The notes: generated by a model not told the origin, from the letters alone. A stretch of DNA of 64,000 nucleotides from Planctomycetota bacterium (GCA_020845475.1 JADLFN010000018.1:34962-98961); one strand, 5' to 3'. Positions 27,856 through 38,002 are shown, numbered from the stretch's first letter. A program made the numbers and translations.

Positions 27856-28257
27856 ATGACCGACAAATCACTCACCGATCAACTCAAAGCCGCGCTGCCC
27901 CAGGGCCTTGCCACGGAGCCATCCGTTGCGACGGCGCTCGCGGGCATACAGGAACTGGAGCAGCGCGCGCAAACGCTCGCCTCGCAACACGCATTTCTGG
28001 AGCGCGCGCCGCGCGAGGGCCTGCTCTATCCCGCCGATGCGCTCAAGCTTGTCCAAGGCGCAAAGCTGGGTGAGCTCGATGCGCTCTATGCCGAGCTCAA
28101 GCGCGACAAGCCCTGGCTGTTCACCAGGCGCGAATCGCCTGCCAACGAAAAGCTTGCGGCGGGCACCCCTGACATCGACCGCCTGCGTCAGGCGGTCAAG
28201 CGCGGCGCGCTCTCGCGCGACGTGCAGAATTTCCGGCCCATCAAACGGGCGCGGTAA
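27856..28257 (+). CDS. Small virion-cassette protein, possible scaffold
   Basis: A 133-residue, helical, charged protein between the portal and major capsid genes. Position, size and composition (LATEPSVATALAGIQELEQRAQTLASQHAFLERA, then basic C-terminus FRPIKRAR) fit a capsid scaffold or a decoration-type protein. It has no signal peptide and no recognised family motif. Ribosome site is modest. A C-terminal basic helix that binds the capsid is a known scaffold feature, so scaffold is the best guess but unproven. Confidence 0.55.
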   Translation: MTDKSLTDQLKAALPQGLATEPSVATALAGIQELEQRAQTLASQHAFLERAPREGLLYPADALKLVQGAKLGELDALYAELKRDKPWLFTRRESPANEKLAAGTPDIDRLRQAVKRGALSRDVQNFRPIKRAR

Positions 28258-28261
28258 CAGT

Positions 28262-28342
28262 GGCATGGATTGCCTAATCCATGCCCGAAAACCGCGCGAG
28301 CTGGCAGTTCGCGCAACTGCGCACGGGTTAGGCAACCCGTGC
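28262..28342. repeat. Pair of REP-like hairpins before the capsid gene
   Basis: Two perfect 9-bp hairpins, GGCATGGAT with ATCCATGCC (28262-28285) and GCACGGGTT with AACCCGTGC (28321-28342), stand about 35 bases apart. The second ends 20 bases before the capsid gene start. Confidence 0.6.
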
Positions 28343-28361
28343 CACACAAGGAGAACAATTC

Positions 28362-29507
28362 ATGCCTTTCACCGGTAAAGCAACCTACGACGGCGGCGCG
28401 GCGCTGCCCGAGCTTGTGGACGATGTCAGCGACCTCGTGGGCCTGATTTCGCCCTTCGACACGCCGCTGCTCGATGCCATCGGCAGCCCGCGCTATTCGG
28501 CGAAATCGACGCGCCACGAGTGGTTCGAGGACAAGCTCAACCCCAACTTCTCGCTGATCAACAACGGCGCCGGCTACAACTCCGCCGCCACCAGCTGGGT
28601 CGTTGACTCCGGCGCCGCCTTCCGCGTCGGCGACATCATCAAGCCCGAGGGCAGCAACGAAGTCCTGCAAGTGACGGCCATTGCCACCAACACGCTCACC
28701 GTCACGCGCGGCTACGGCGGCAGCACCGCGGCAGCCGTGGTGGACAACCAGAAAGTCAGCGTGATCGGCCATGCGGCGCTGGAGGGCGAAGACGCGCCGG
28801 CAGCCGCCTACCAGAACCGCGTGCGCAAAGAGAATCTTTCGCAGATCTTCACCGAGAGCGTGATGATTTCGGGCTCGCTCGATGCCGTGGGCCTGCACGC
28901 GGTCGAGCGCGAGTTCGATTACCAGGTGATCCAGCGCCTGCGCGAACTGCTCCGCTCGCTCGAACAGAGCGTGATCAACGGCTTCAAGGCCTCCAGCAGC
29001 GGCGAAGGCAGCGCCTCCGTGCGCCGCACCATGGGCGGCCTGCTGCAATTCATCTCGGGTGCCGGCGCTGTCGTGCAGGACGCAAGCGCGGCGGCACTCG
29101 ACGAAACCACACTCAACACGGCCCTGCGTGCCTGCTGGGAAAACGGCGGGCGGCCGGGCGCGATCGTTTGCAACGGCTTCCAGAAGCGCAAGATTTCCAC
29201 GTTCAACCAGAGCGGGCGGCACTACGAACCCGAGAGCACGGTATTGCGCAATCTCGTCGATGTTTACGAGAGCGACTTCGGCGTGCAGCGCGTGATTCTG
29301 TCGCGCTGGGTGCCGGCGGACAAAGTGCTGCTGCTCGACCTCGACAAGATCCAGGTGCTGCCGCTGCAGGGCCGCAGCTTCTTCGTCAAGCCACTGGCCG
29401 AATCCGGCGACTTCCGCAAGGCGCAGATCATCGGCGAGTACACGCTGGAGTGCGTGAACGCCGGCGATGGCGGCCACGGCGTGATCACCAATCTGGCCAC
29501 GGCGTAA
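28362..29507 (+). CDS. Major capsid protein, SU10/DUF5309 type
   Basis: A 381-residue protein with the signatures of the SU10-like/DUF5309 major head proteins of the HK97 fold. The start has PELVDDVSDLVGLISPFDTPLLDAIGSPRYSAKSTRHEWFEDKL, which is family-typical, then GHAALEGEDAPAAAYQNRVRKENLSQIFTESVMISGS. The C-terminal half has DFGVQRVILSRWVPADKVLLLDLDKIQVLPL and FRKAQIIGEYTLECVNAGDGGHGVI. A strong ribosome site (AAGGAGAAC) and a REP pair precede it, fitting high expression. Capsid assembly is its expected role. Confidence 0.9.
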   Translation: MPFTGKATYDGGAALPELVDDVSDLVGLISPFDTPLLDAIGSPRYSAKSTRHEWFEDKLNPNFSLINNGAGYNSAATSWVVDSGAAFRVGDIIKPEGSNEVLQVTAIATNTLTVTRGYGGSTAAAVVDNQKVSVIGHAALEGEDAPAAAYQNRVRKENLSQIFTESVMISGSLDAVGLHAVEREFDYQVIQRLRELLRSLEQSVINGFKASSSGEGSASVRRTMGGLLQFISGAGAVVQDASAAALDETTLNTALRACWENGGRPGAIVCNGFQKRKISTFNQSGRHYEPESTVLRNLVDVYESDFGVQRVILSRWVPADKVLLLDLDKIQVLPLQGRSFFVKPLAESGDFRKAQIIGEYTLECVNAGDGGHGVITNLATA

Positions 29508-29530
29508 TCGGCGCGGCTTGTGCCGCGTCG

Positions 29531-29566
29531 CGCGGGGCCCGGCTCGGACATGGCCCGGGCCCCGCG
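29531..29566. repeat. Intercistronic hairpin after capsid gene
   Basis: Perfect 11-bp arms CGCGGGGCCCG and CGGGCCCCGCG enclose a 14-base loop, 23 bases after the capsid stop codon. No T-run follows. Confidence 0.6.
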
Positions 29567-29585
29567 AAACCCCCTCGGAGCAACC

Positions 29586-30245
29586 ATGCTCGACTACGTC
29601 ACGATTCATAGCGACAACGCAGCAACCTCGCGCTGGCGCTTCTTGGGCGCATCGCGCGGCAACACGCACGATGGCCGGCTCTACGTTGCGCTCACGCAGA
29701 ACATGGGCGACATGACGGTGAGCGTCTATCGCGATGCCGCGCGCACTTTGCTTGTCGCGCAAGGCGCACTGGCGGGAGTCAGTGGCGACGTTGCCCTGAG
29801 CGCGCAAAGCGCCAGCGGGCTTTCGGGCAGCGTGGAGTTGCTCAATGCCGCGCCCGGCACGCTCGAACTTGACGTCTTCTACGCCTGCGGCGACGACCTC
29901 GCGCAGGCGCAGGGCGAAGTAGCGCGCTTTCTCATCGCGGGCGTTTTCGCGGGCGAGCAGGGTTTCACCGCGCCCTGCGCCTGGGCCAAGCGCATGCTTG
30001 ATGCGCTGCTCGCAACGCGCGGCTACCGCGGCCGGCGCTTCGATTCGCTCACGCCTTTGGCTGAGCCCGCGCTCCATTACGCGCTGGCGTTCATCTACGA
30101 AAACCTGACCCAGAAAGAGCGCGAGCCCGCCGAGTGGCAGGCCAATCGCCACCGCGCGCTGGCGCGAGCCGCGCTTGCCGGCGTGGAACTCGCAATCGGC
30201 GGCCAGTGCTTTTTCCCATTCACCCCGCGCGTGACGCGCGCCTAG
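29586..30245 (+). CDS. Virion-cassette protein, 219 residues, function unknown
   Basis: The N-terminal half is beta-rich with phage-like repeats (SLYVALTQNMGDMTVSVYRD type) and the C-terminal half is helical (FTAPCAWAKRMLDALLATRGYRGRRF, then NLTQKEREPAEWQANRHRALARAAL). No domain is recognised. ATG at 29586 follows GGAG by five bases. Lying directly after the capsid gene, it could be a head-completion or connector protein, but nothing in the sequence proves this. No signal peptide or membrane helix. Confidence 0.6.
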   Translation: MLDYVTIHSDNAATSRWRFLGASRGNTHDGRLYVALTQNMGDMTVSVYRDAARTLLVAQGALAGVSGDVALSAQSASGLSGSVELLNAAPGTLELDVFYACGDDLAQAQGEVARFLIAGVFAGEQGFTAPCAWAKRMLDALLATRGYRGRRFDSLTPLAEPALHYALAFIYENLTQKEREPAEWQANRHRALARAALAGVELAIGGQCFFPFTPRVTRA

Positions 30246-30265
30246 GGACGCGCGGCAGCGCGTCC
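30246..30265. repeat. Intercistronic hairpin
   Basis: Perfect 8-bp stem GGACGCGC-GGCA-GCGCGTCC directly after the stop codon of the preceding virion-cassette gene. Confidence 0.55.
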
Positions 30266-30282
30266 GCCCCACCGGAGCCACC

Positions 30283-31593
30283 ATGCCCGATTACACCTCA
30301 CTCTTCGAAATCTTCGGCGTGTACGCGCGGGCGTTCACGCAATTCAAGAACCTTGCGCTGCGCAACCTCACGTTCAGCGCCGGCGGCGAGACCTTCCGTT
30401 CGCTCGACAAGCTGCGCGAGGAGTTCGTGAACGTGCTCAACGATGCGCCCCTTGAGCGCGACCGCCTTGATGGCGTGGCGCTGCTGGGCGAGGCCGCGCG
30501 CGTCGTGCGCGGCTGGGAATCGCAGCTCGAAACTTCGCTTGACGCCTTTGTGCGCGAAGGCGTGGCCGATGAATTGAACGTTTCGCGTGCGTCACGCGAA
30601 GCCGTGCTGGGCGCGCTGCAACGCGCCATGCAGGCCGATGCGCAGTCGATTGCGAAAAACACCATCATGCTTGGCGCTGTGGCGGCCGCCTCGACGAATG
30701 TGGGCAACGCCAGGTGCTACGCGAGCAAACAAACCATCGGTCCTGTCGAAAACGTGATTGACGATGAGCGCGCGCACAGCCAGAGCATCGCCATCGAGTG
30801 CGTGCGCGACACGGCGCACCATCGCGCAACTCTGGGCGCCGAAGAATTCCGCATCACGCCCGAGTTCGGCGCGGCTGTGCCCGCCTACGTGATTCCCGTG
30901 ACCTACGGCGACACGCCCGATGCGCGCAACGTGATTCGCGATGGCGCCTTTGATCTCTATGCCGGTGGCGCGTTCACGCATTGGGGCGTCGTCGCGGGCG
31001 GCAGCGTGTTCTCGCGCGACACGGGCACAAAGCTGTTCGGCACGGGTTCGCTGAAGGTCACCGGCAATGGCGCGACAGCGGGCGATTTGCAGCAGCACCT
31101 CGCTTCGCGCGAGCCCGCCATGGCCAGCGGCAGATTCTGGGCGCTGGGTGCCTGGGTTTACGTGAGTGCGCTCAGCGCGGGCACGGTCACGATCGATTTG
31201 CTTGTGGACGGCTCGCCCTCGGGCCTGACGCTCACTATTGACGGGTCAACAGCGACCGGCCAGTGGATTCACCTAGGCGGCTTTGAGTATCTGCCGCGCA
31301 GCACCTACCCGAACAAAGTCAAAGCCCGCATCCAGTGCAGTGCTTCATTCAACGGCGCGGTGTTCGTTGATGGTGTTTCGCTCGCGCTTGCCTCGGAGGT
31401 GCCCCATGCCGGTGTGCGCGTGGCGTTGTTCCAGGGCGCGAACGCACCGCAGGCACTGCCGATTGCCGACCGCTTCACTCTTGACACGTCAAGCGACGAC
31501 GCCGGCGCGTTTCAGTGCCTGTTCCGCGACCGGCTTGGCGTCGCGCTTCCCTCTTCGGCCTCGCCTTCGATCGCCGATTCGCTCGCGGAGTAG
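30283..31593 (+). CDS. Virion-cassette protein with C-terminal carbohydrate-binding-like domain
   Basis: A 436-residue protein. The N-terminal 130 residues are helical (SLFEIFGVYARAFTQFKNLALRNLT). From about residue 210 to 385 a beta-sandwich resembling a family 4/9-type carbohydrate-binding module is visible: NVIRDGAFDLYAGGAFTHWGVVAGGS, then KLFGTGSLKVTGNG, FWALGAWVYVSAL and FNGAVFVDGVSLAL. Such modules occur in phage tail and receptor-binding proteins, so surface exposure on a virion is plausible. The ribosome site is CCGGAG. It is separated by two bases from the next gene, so they are co-translated. Confidence 0.65.
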   Translation: MPDYTSLFEIFGVYARAFTQFKNLALRNLTFSAGGETFRSLDKLREEFVNVLNDAPLERDRLDGVALLGEAARVVRGWESQLETSLDAFVREGVADELNVSRASREAVLGALQRAMQADAQSIAKNTIMLGAVAAASTNVGNARCYASKQTIGPVENVIDDERAHSQSIAIECVRDTAHHRATLGAEEFRITPEFGAAVPAYVIPVTYGDTPDARNVIRDGAFDLYAGGAFTHWGVVAGGSVFSRDTGTKLFGTGSLKVTGNGATAGDLQQHLASREPAMASGRFWALGAWVYVSALSAGTVTIDLLVDGSPSGLTLTIDGSTATGQWIHLGGFEYLPRSTYPNKVKARIQCSASFNGAVFVDGVSLALASEVPHAGVRVALFQGANAPQALPIADRFTLDTSSDDAGAFQCLFRDRLGVALPSSASPSIADSLAE

Positions 31594-31595
31594 CC

Positions 31596-32240
31596 ATGCT
31601 CACACTCTATTTCGCAGGCCACGCGCTGGGGCAAATCTCGGCGCTGCATGTTTCGCAGGACGCGGCCATGGTGCGCTGGCGCGCCACGCTTGAACTCAGC
31701 GGGGCTACGCAGGCCCTCGTGCAGCAGGCCGTGAGCGCGCTCGAAAGCAGACTCGGCGGCGAGGGCGCGCTGGAGGTGCGCGAGGGCAGCGTGCAGTTGC
31801 GCGTGCTATCGCCCGGCGCTTGCGCCAGCGGGCCGAAACTCGCGCGTCGCGGCGTGATCGAGAGCGACGACGCGCTGGCACACCCCGTGCGCACGGTGAC
31901 TCTCGAATTCGAGGCGACGCTGCAATCACTGGTGTCCGAAGCCGCGCCGGTTTCGCGCACGGAGTCGATTTCGACCACGACGCGCCGCCGCATCATCGAA
32001 TTGCCGGTGCTTGCGCCCAACGTGCCCGCGTGGCGGCAGGAAGTCGGCGCGCCGATGTTTGAAGTGATCCAGGAAGGCGAGGCGAGCGGCGCCGATTACC
32101 CCCTGCCCCAGCCGCCGCTCTATCTCGCCGAGGTTTTCGAGCGCCGTGTGATTTATGCGCGTGAGGGCCAGTGCATCACGCGCTGGCGCTACGTCATGCG
32201 CCCCTCCACTTACGTTCCCGCCAAGGCCCCCACGCCATGA
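31596..32240 (+). CDS. Virion-cassette protein, 214 residues
   Basis: Starts three bases after the preceding stop and overlaps the next gene by four bases (ATGA), so it is tightly coupled to both. The sequence is mixed alpha/beta: [25 protein letters not shown], then [28 protein letters not shown], and ends with [26 protein letters not shown]. Patterns recall phage tail-completion proteins, but no family is named with confidence. No signal or membrane segment. Confidence 0.6.
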   Translation: MLTLYFAGHALGQISALHVSQDAAMVRWRATLELSGATQALVQQAVSALESRLGGEGALEVREGSVQLRVLSPGACASGPKLARRGVIESDDALAHPVRTVTLEFEATLQSLVSEAAPVSRTESISTTTRRRIIELPVLAPNVPAWRQEVGAPMFEVIQEGEASGADYPLPQPPLYLAEVFERRVIYAREGQCITRWRYVMRPSTYVPAKAPTP

Positions 32241-35200
32241 ACGCCATTCACGCCACACTCAATCAGCGGCCGCTGCTTTCGCTGCGCGTGGAACTCAAGC
32301 GCGGCGGCGAGCCCTCCACGTTTGTCGCTACACTGGCGCGCGAGAACGCCCCGCCCAGCGGCGCGCACGCCGCGTTACGCCTGCGCGAAGGCGAAAGCAC
32401 GCGCGAGCTGGCACAGTTCCATGTCACGCGCGTGCTCGATCTCGGCGATGGGCGGTGCGAAGTCCACGGGGCCGACGTGCGCGCGCACTGGCAAAAGCGC
32501 CCCGTCAGCGCACGCTTCAACGTCATGCGCGGCGGCGTCTTTGAGCCCGCCACCACGAACAACGGCTCGCCGTTCACCCTTGCGCAAATCGTCGAGGCGC
32601 TGTTTGCCGCTGCCAACGAACCCGCGCCTGCGATTGCGGCTTTGGCAAGCGCATCGCCGCGCAATCTCGATTTCCGCAGCGGCAATCTGGCCCAGGCGCT
32701 CGAAGCCGCGCTCAATGGCGCGGGCCAAAGCCTGGGTGTGGGCGACGATGGCGGCGTGATGGCCGCCAACGCCGGTGAGAACGCGTTTGCGCCCGAGAGC
32801 TCGCGCGTCATGGCCATGAGCGCCGAGGGCGCAAAGCCGGGCGCCGTGGAAATCGTCGGCGGCGCGGCCATGGCATTGCTCAGGATCGACCAGGGCTGGG
32901 AGCCCGTGATCGAGGGCGATGGCAGCGAGGAATTCCCCTCGGGCCAGTTCTTTGCGCTTTCACTGGCGCTTGGCGCCTGGGACATTTCCGAAAACGATGC
33001 GCGCAAGGCCTGCCTCAGCGATGCGGGTTTCGCGCGCCTGGTGGGCTCCACTGCGCCGCACGCCGCCGCGCGCGTCAACGCGCTCAAGCGCCACGCCTAT
33101 CGCAGCTTTCGCGCACCGCAAACCGCTCTGGCGCGGCTGCCGTGGCTGCCGATGGGCGGAATGAGCGAGGGCGAATTCCTGCCGGCACAGTTGCGCGTTG
33201 CGCGCGACGAGCCCGCTGCCAGCGCGCCGGCCACACTCTCCCCGGCATTCGAACACGGCACGCTGGCAATGGAGCGCGAGCCTTTCGAGCTTGACCTTGA
33301 GCGCGGCTTGCTCCATCTGGCGAGGCCGCCCTATGCCCTGAGCGAAGTCTCCATCGATGACACCACTTTCCAGGGCCGCGCGCTGGTGGGCGATCCCGTG
33401 CTTGAACTGACGGTGAGCGCGACCAGCGCGCGGCCGGTGGCGCGCTTCACTTTTGGCGAAGGCGAGCCCATAGCCCATGCAGCGCCGCAACTCACGGCGC
33501 TCTACGACGGCGACGAAATGCTCAATCGCGCCGAGCTTGAAGAAGCCGCGCGCGAGATGGCGTCAAGTCTAGCTGCAACGCCAAGGCGCAGTCACAAACT
33601 CGCCGGATTGCTCGGCACGCAGGCAGGCGGTGACGTGGCGCGGGTGTTGATCGAGGCCGACGAGCACGGCCTGACCACCACGGTCCAGCAACACGCCATC
33701 GCGGCCGCACACTTTGGCGCAGCCGCGCCGGGCCTGCAAAGCGCAGGGCGCGCCGTGGCTCCGCTGCCGGCGGGCCTGCACCAGCCGATCAATGCGTGGC
33801 GCGCGGGGCCGCTGATCCTGCGCAGCGAAGAAGGCACGCCGGAGACTGAAAGCTATCTCGCTGCGCAGGCGACGCATCGCGACGGCAAAACCCACGCGCT
33901 GGAGCTGGCGCAACTGGGCCCGCTGGCGCACGGCTTTCATGTGGCGAGCGTGGACGCCGAGAAAGCCGGCCGCTGGTTCTTCGTTGCGGGCGTCGAGGCC
34001 ATCGAGGGCAATCGCGTGCGCGTGCTTGCGCAGCAAGGCCACGACGCGCGCCATGACCCGCTGCCGCTGGATGCGCTCAGCGCCACGCGCCGCGCCTATC
34101 CGCGCGGCTACCGCGGCCTGCTTGTGAGTCTTGGCGCTGAGCCGCGCATGATCGATGCGGGCCCGCTGGTGAGTGACGGGCGCGGCAGCACCGGCGGCGC
34201 GGCTTCGAACCTCGTGGCCGATCTCGAGGGCGACAAGCTCAGCGAAAGGCGCGCGGGGCCGCTGCACCTGCTCACGGTGCTGGCATTCTCGCCCTCACAC
34301 GGCGCGTGGGCGCCGGCGCTGAACTTGCGCGACGAAGAAAGCGGCAACACGCGCAACGGGCGTGGCTTGTTTGCCGAGCGCGACGGCCGTTCGCTGGGCC
34401 GCCTGACGGCGAAAAACCAGGGCGGGCCAATGCTTGGCGACGCGCGCGCATGCGAGAAGCATGTGTTCGCGCGCGCGGTGGCCGACGACGGCGCCTACGT
34501 CGAAACCAGCGGGCATTTGAGCACCGAGAGCTTTTTCAAAGTCCCCGGCGATGCCGTGCACGACGCGCCACTGAAGTTCAATACCGCCGAGTTCGAAGGC
34601 GGCGTGCCGCCCTGGCCGCCCTTTGAGGCCGAAATCAAGTACGACCCCAACGCGCAGCACCGCTGGAACAAGCAGGCGCAGCCCGGCCTGTGGCGCGTGC
34701 AATACCGCGTGCCCTTTTCGCACGCGATTCCGCCCACCTGGAAGCCGCCCGTCAAACCACCCGTGCCGCCAGTCGATGCGCCGCCCACGCCGCCGTGGCC
34801 CACGTTTGTCAATGCGTGCCTGCCCGAGCCGAGCATCCAGCCCATCATCGGCGAGAACGAAATCTGGGCGCCATCGCACGATTGGATTCCTGCGCCCAGC
34901 GCAGGCTCGGGCGATGAAATACCCTTCCCCGGCGTGTCGCTCAAGAGCGCTGGCTTTGCCGCCGAGGTCGCGGAAGTGCCGGATGCGAGCCAAGGCGGCG
35001 CGATATTGTTGCCGCCCACGCGCGGCATCGCGCAAGCTCAGGTTGACTCCGGCACGCGCGACGCATTTTTCGCGCTGCACCCCGAAGTCGTGCTGGCGTT
35101 TGGTTTTCCCAAGCACACGGGCGTGGGCGCCGGCCGCGTCGCAAATGGCTGGAACCTGCGCCTGACAGAGCAAGCCGACCTCGTTGCCGAAGGCGTGGAC

Positions 35201-36388
35201 GCCAACGCGCAAGTGCTCGCCGACAAAACGCGCGGCTTGCACATCTCCGGCCACGCGCAAGTCGGCAAGAGCGGCGCGGCGTTTGCGAGTGACGAAGACA
35301 GCGGCGCGTTGCGCCTGGCCGAGGGCGAAGGCGAGGGAATCGCCTTTGGCGCCGAAACGAAGCTCTATTGCCCCGCGCCCGGCGTGCTGCGCACCGACGG
35401 CGAAATCTCGGCGGCCAGCGCGAACTTCGACGGCAAGCTGACCGTCGGCGGCCTGATTGATCCCACGGGCCTGCAACTCACGCCGCAAGCGGCCAACCCG
35501 GGCAACGCGGCTACGCTCTGGGCTGACAGCAGCGTGAGTGATCGACTGCGCTTTGGCGCAAACGCGATTGCCTATGCCAGCGAGACCCAGCCGCTCGACG
35601 CCGACCTCACGGCGCTGGCCGCGCTGGCGGGAACGGGTATTGCCGTGCGCACGGCAGCCGATACATGGGCGCAACGCAGCATCGCCGTGGGCAGCAGCAA
35701 GCTCAGCGTGAGCAACGGCAGCGGGGCTGCTGGCAATCCCACACTTGATGTCGTCGAAGCCAATCTGACGCTGGGCAACCTCGGCGGCACGCTGGGACTC
35801 AGCAAGGGCGGCACGGGCGCGACCACGACTGACGGCGCGATGAGCGCGCTGGTGGGCGGCACTTCGCGCACGGTGGACAACGCCAGCGCACGGGTGGGCG
35901 GACAAGTGGGCGCGGGCGGCGGCTACTTCACGCTGCAGAATCTGCTCAATGGCGCGCAGCACCTGGCGGCGCAAACCAGCGTCACGCGCAACATGAAGCT
36001 GCTGCTGCTCGATGCCTCGAACGTGGCCAAGGTTGCAAGCCTTGATGACCTGGACCCCACGGGGCAATTGCTCATCAGCCGCACGGCCAGTTACTCGGGC
36101 AGCGGCTCCAGCGGCAAAGCCGTCACGCTGACGGGCATCAACCGCGCGCATTTCATCGTGCTCATGCGCAGCCCGAACACGACGACCGAGGCGATCAATT
36201 TCTCGCTGCCCCTGGGCGGCACGGGTGCAATCACGCGGCGCCTGTCCAACGGCCAGGCCTCGAATACTTGGTCGCTCGATGCGCCCGCCGCCGGCACCTC
36301 GCAGGTGCTGACGATCAACAACACGGCCAGCGACGACAACGCCAGCGGCGTGGGCTATGCGCTGCTGGTCATCGGCACGCCAACTTAG
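32237..36388 (+). CDS. Large tail/fibre-like protein, 1383 residues
   Basis: The biggest gene of the virion cassette. The N-terminus ([31 protein letters not shown]) and the following 900 residues look like a phage tail-hub or baseplate-type protein. From about residue 1100 to 1230 the repeats [22 protein letters not shown] and [21 protein letters not shown] are typical tail-fibre sequences: the L-S-K-G-G-T-G-A-T motif is common to trimeric fibres. The end ([16 protein letters not shown]) looks like a distal receptor-binding domain. It starts within the previous gene (ATGA overlap). A proline-rich linker ([17 protein letters not shown]) divides the halves. Confidence 0.7.
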   Translation: MNAIHATLNQRPLLSLRVELKRGGEPSTFVATLARENAPPSGAHAALRLREGESTRELAQFHVTRVLDLGDGRCEVHGADVRAHWQKRPVSARFNVMRGGVFEPATTNNGSPFTLAQIVEALFAAANEPAPAIAALASASPRNLDFRSGNLAQALEAALNGAGQSLGVGDDGGVMAANAGENAFAPESSRVMAMSAEGAKPGAVEIVGGAAMALLRIDQGWEPVIEGDGSEEFPSGQFFALSLALGAWDISENDARKACLSDAGFARLVGSTAPHAAARVNALKRHAYRSFRAPQTALARLPWLPMGGMSEGEFLPAQLRVARDEPAASAPATLSPAFEHGTLAMEREPFELDLERGLLHLARPPYALSEVSIDDTTFQGRALVGDPVLELTVSATSARPVARFTFGEGEPIAHAAPQLTALYDGDEMLNRAELEEAAREMASSLAATPRRSHKLAGLLGTQAGGDVARVLIEADEHGLTTTVQQHAIAAAHFGAAAPGLQSAGRAVAPLPAGLHQPINAWRAGPLILRSEEGTPETESYLAAQATHRDGKTHALELAQLGPLAHGFHVASVDAEKAGRWFFVAGVEAIEGNRVRVLAQQGHDARHDPLPLDALSATRRAYPRGYRGLLVSLGAEPRMIDAGPLVSDGRGSTGGAASNLVADLEGDKLSERRAGPLHLLTVLAFSPSHGAWAPALNLRDEESGNTRNGRGLFAERDGRSLGRLTAKNQGGPMLGDARACEKHVFARAVADDGAYVETSGHLSTESFFKVPGDAVHDAPLKFNTAEFEGGVPPWPPFEAEIKYDPNAQHRWNKQAQPGLWRVQYRVPFSHAIPPTWKPPVKPPVPPVDAPPTPPWPTFVNACLPEPSIQPIIGENEIWAPSHDWIPAPSAGSGDEIPFPGVSLKSAGFAAEVAEVPDASQGGAILLPPTRGIAQAQVDSGTRDAFFALHPEVVLAFGFPKHTGVGAGRVANGWNLRLTEQADLVAEGVDANAQVLADKTRGLHISGHAQVGKSGAAFASDEDSGALRLAEGEGEGIAFGAETKLYCPAPGVLRTDGEISAASANFDGKLTVGGLIDPTGLQLTPQAANPGNAATLWADSSVSDRLRFGANAIAYASETQPLDADLTALAALAGTGIAVRTAADTWAQRSIAVGSSKLSVSNGSGAAGNPTLDVVEANLTLGNLGGTLGLSKGGTGATTTDGAMSALVGGTSRTVDNASARVGGQVGAGGGYFTLQNLLNGAQHLAAQTSVTRNMKLLLLDASNVAKVASLDDLDPTGQLLISRTASYSGSGSSGKAVTLTGINRAHFIVLMRSPNTTTEAINFSLPLGGTGAITRRLSNGQASNTWSLDAPAAGTSQVLTINNTASDDNASGVGYALLVIGTPT

Positions 36389-36396
36389 GAGCGGTC

Positions 36397-36630
36397 ATGG
36401 ATGCTTCCCTGCAAACGATTCTCGTCTCGGCGCTGGCCACCTGGCTGGGCGCCATTGGCATCGGGCTCATCACCGTGGGCCTGAAACTCAACAACACGGT
36501 GCAGCGGCTGGGCGTGGTGGTGCGCGAACTTGCGCGCCGCCAGCTTGCCCACGAACACAACATTGAATCCCTCAAGGACAGCCGCGCCGAATTGCACGCG
36601 CGCGTGACGCGCCTCGAGGCCGGGAGATAA
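36397..36630 (+). CDS. Holin-like small membrane protein
   Basis: A 77-residue protein with one N-terminal transmembrane helix (ILVSALATWLGAIGIGLITVGLKL) and a charged, coiled-coil C-terminus (LAHEHNIESLKDSRAELHARVTRLE). Size, topology and position after the tail gene fit a phage holin or a small lysis/connector membrane protein. GGAG stands seven bases before ATG. The next gene starts two bases after its stop. No endolysin gene is seen next to it. Confidence 0.55.
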   Translation: MDASLQTILVSALATWLGAIGIGLITVGLKLNNTVQRLGVVVRELARRQLAHEHNIESLKDSRAELHARVTRLEAGR

Positions 36631-36632
36631 TC

Positions 36633-37220
36633 ATGAGGCATCTATTGTTGGCCACGCTGATTTCGCTGTGCGTGTTTCTCAGCGGCTGCGCACTGCTGGA
36701 CTCGCTGATGCTCTCGCGCATGCGCGATGCGCAGGGCGAAGAGCTTTACCTCGACCGCAACGGCAAGCTCACGCGCGAAGCCCATGACGCACAAGGCAAG
36801 CCGCACGAGCCCGCCTATTCGAGCGAGCCGAGCGGGGCCGTGGATGCGCTGGCGCAAGGCGCGCAAGCGTTGGGCGGCCCCTGGGGCGCGGCCATCGGCG
36901 GCGGGCTGGGTTTAATCGCCGCGGCCTACGCGGCCCTGCGTGGCCGCCGGCAAGTCAACGCCGAACGCGCCAAGGGCGCCGCGTGGCAAGGCGGCATGGC
37001 GCTGCTGGTGGGCGTGCTCGAGGACATCAAGAGTGGGGCCATCGACGCCGACCGCAACGGCAAAATCTCGCTGGCCGAAATCCGCGAGTACGTGCGCAAG
37101 CGCGGCAAGGAAGCGCTCAAACCGGCGTTCGTGGCCGAAGTCGTGCGCATCGTAACCAGCACACTCACACCCACAGAAAAGCAGCGCGCACTCGAAGAAG
37201 CCGCCGCCAAACTGGCGTGA
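36633..37220 (+). CDS. Lipoprotein with EF-hand-like motif at end of virion cassette
   Basis: A 195-residue lipoprotein with signal and lipobox (SLCVFLSGC). A glycine-rich hydrophobic stretch at about 85-110 (GPWGAAIGGGLGLIAAAYAAL) may insert in a membrane. Near residue 140 the loop DADRNGKISLAEI has the spacing of an EF-hand calcium site (D-x-D-x-N-G-x-I-x-x-x-E). Another such loop, LDRNGKLTREA, is nearer the start. GGGAG precedes ATG. In phages a lipoprotein after a holin-like gene can be a spanin, but the size and the EF-hand are not typical, so its role is open. Confidence 0.6.
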   Translation: MRHLLLATLISLCVFLSGCALLDSLMLSRMRDAQGEELYLDRNGKLTREAHDAQGKPHEPAYSSEPSGAVDALAQGAQALGGPWGAAIGGGLGLIAAAYAALRGRRQVNAERAKGAAWQGGMALLVGVLEDIKSGAIDADRNGKISLAEIREYVRKRGKEALKPAFVAEVVRIVTSTLTPTEKQRALEEAAAKLA

Positions 37221-37354
37221 TAGCCACGACTCGGCTCCGATGCATGTAGGGGGGGATCATCCGCCAAACGGGATGCACACTATGGCATCGACCACTGGCC
37301 GATGGTCATGCACTGTTTCGAGGGTTAGTAACGACCCTCGGCAACGGCAATCCC

Positions 37355-37550
37355 CCACAGAGTCACAGAGGACACAGAGAAAAGCTCTGAAGTCAAAGCC
37401 TCGGCAACGACAACGGCACTAATCCACAGATGAACACAGATGGACACGGATTCAAAACCCCTATCTGTGTTCATCGGTGTTCATCGGTGGCTGCCAAGCT
37501 GTTGCCTTTTGCCCCAAAAGCAGTTCTCTGTGCCCTCTGTGACTCTGTGG
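37355..37550. repeat. Nested inverted repeats in the gene-free gap before panD
   Basis: The gap 37221-37641 holds no gene. Its main content is a nested palindrome: outer arms 37355-37381 and 37524-37550 differ by one base in 27, inner arms 37424-37451 and 37463-37490 match imperfectly. The sequence is AT-richer than its surroundings. It looks like a non-autonomous mobile element (MITE-like). Confidence 0.65.
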
Positions 37551-37641
37551 TGAATGCAGTTCTGACACCCGGGATTGCGGCAACTCACTTGCACGTTAGA
37601 ATCTTGGCGACACGAGACTTTGCACCTGATGCGAGACACAA

Positions 37642-38001
37642 ATGCAGGTTGAACTCATCATTGGAAAACTCCACGCCGCGACGGTCACGGAATGCCGCCT
37701 TTATTACCAGGGCTCCGTCACCATCGACCGTGACCTCATCGATGCCGTGGGCCTTGTGCCGCACCAGAAGGTCGATATCTACAACATCAACAACGGCGAG
37801 CGCTTCTCCACCTACATCCTCGAAGGCAAGCGCGGCTCGAAAACCATCGGCCTCAATGGCGCAGCTGCGCGCCTGGTGCAGATCGGCGACCGAGTGATCA
37901 TCGTGGGCTTTGGGTTTTTCACGAGCGATGAAGCCAAGAAGCATGAGCCCAAAGTAGCCGTTCTGAACGAGCGCAACGAAGTTGTTTCGATGGGACACTA
38001 G
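37642..38001 (+). CDS. panD: Aspartate 1-decarboxylase
   Basis: Makes beta-alanine from aspartate for pantothenate and coenzyme A. The 119-residue product has family length and the self-processing site: cleavage between G24 and S25 in YYQGSVTIDRDL forms the pyruvoyl group. VDIYNINNGERFSTYILEGKRGS and GLNGAAARLVQIGDRVIIVGFG are typical. The C-terminal end is short and charged. ATG at 37642 lies in a poor ribosome context. It is separated by a palindromic repeat from rph. Confidence 0.96.
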   Translation: MQVELIIGKLHAATVTECRLYYQGSVTIDRDLIDAVGLVPHQKVDIYNINNGERFSTYILEGKRGSKTIGLNGAAARLVQIGDRVIIVGFGFFTSDEAKKHEPKVAVLNERNEVVSMGH

Positions 38002-38002
38002 A

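Noticed and set aside
28188..30284. A 698-codon open frame on the minus strand across the capsid region
   Set aside because: It covers three plus-strand genes with family matches, has no ribosome site, and is the usual antisense shadow of GC-rich coding sequence.
34295..36151. A 618-codon minus-strand frame inside the tail gene
   Set aside because: Low-complexity Arg/Ala-rich sequence, no start signal, fully inside a well supported gene.
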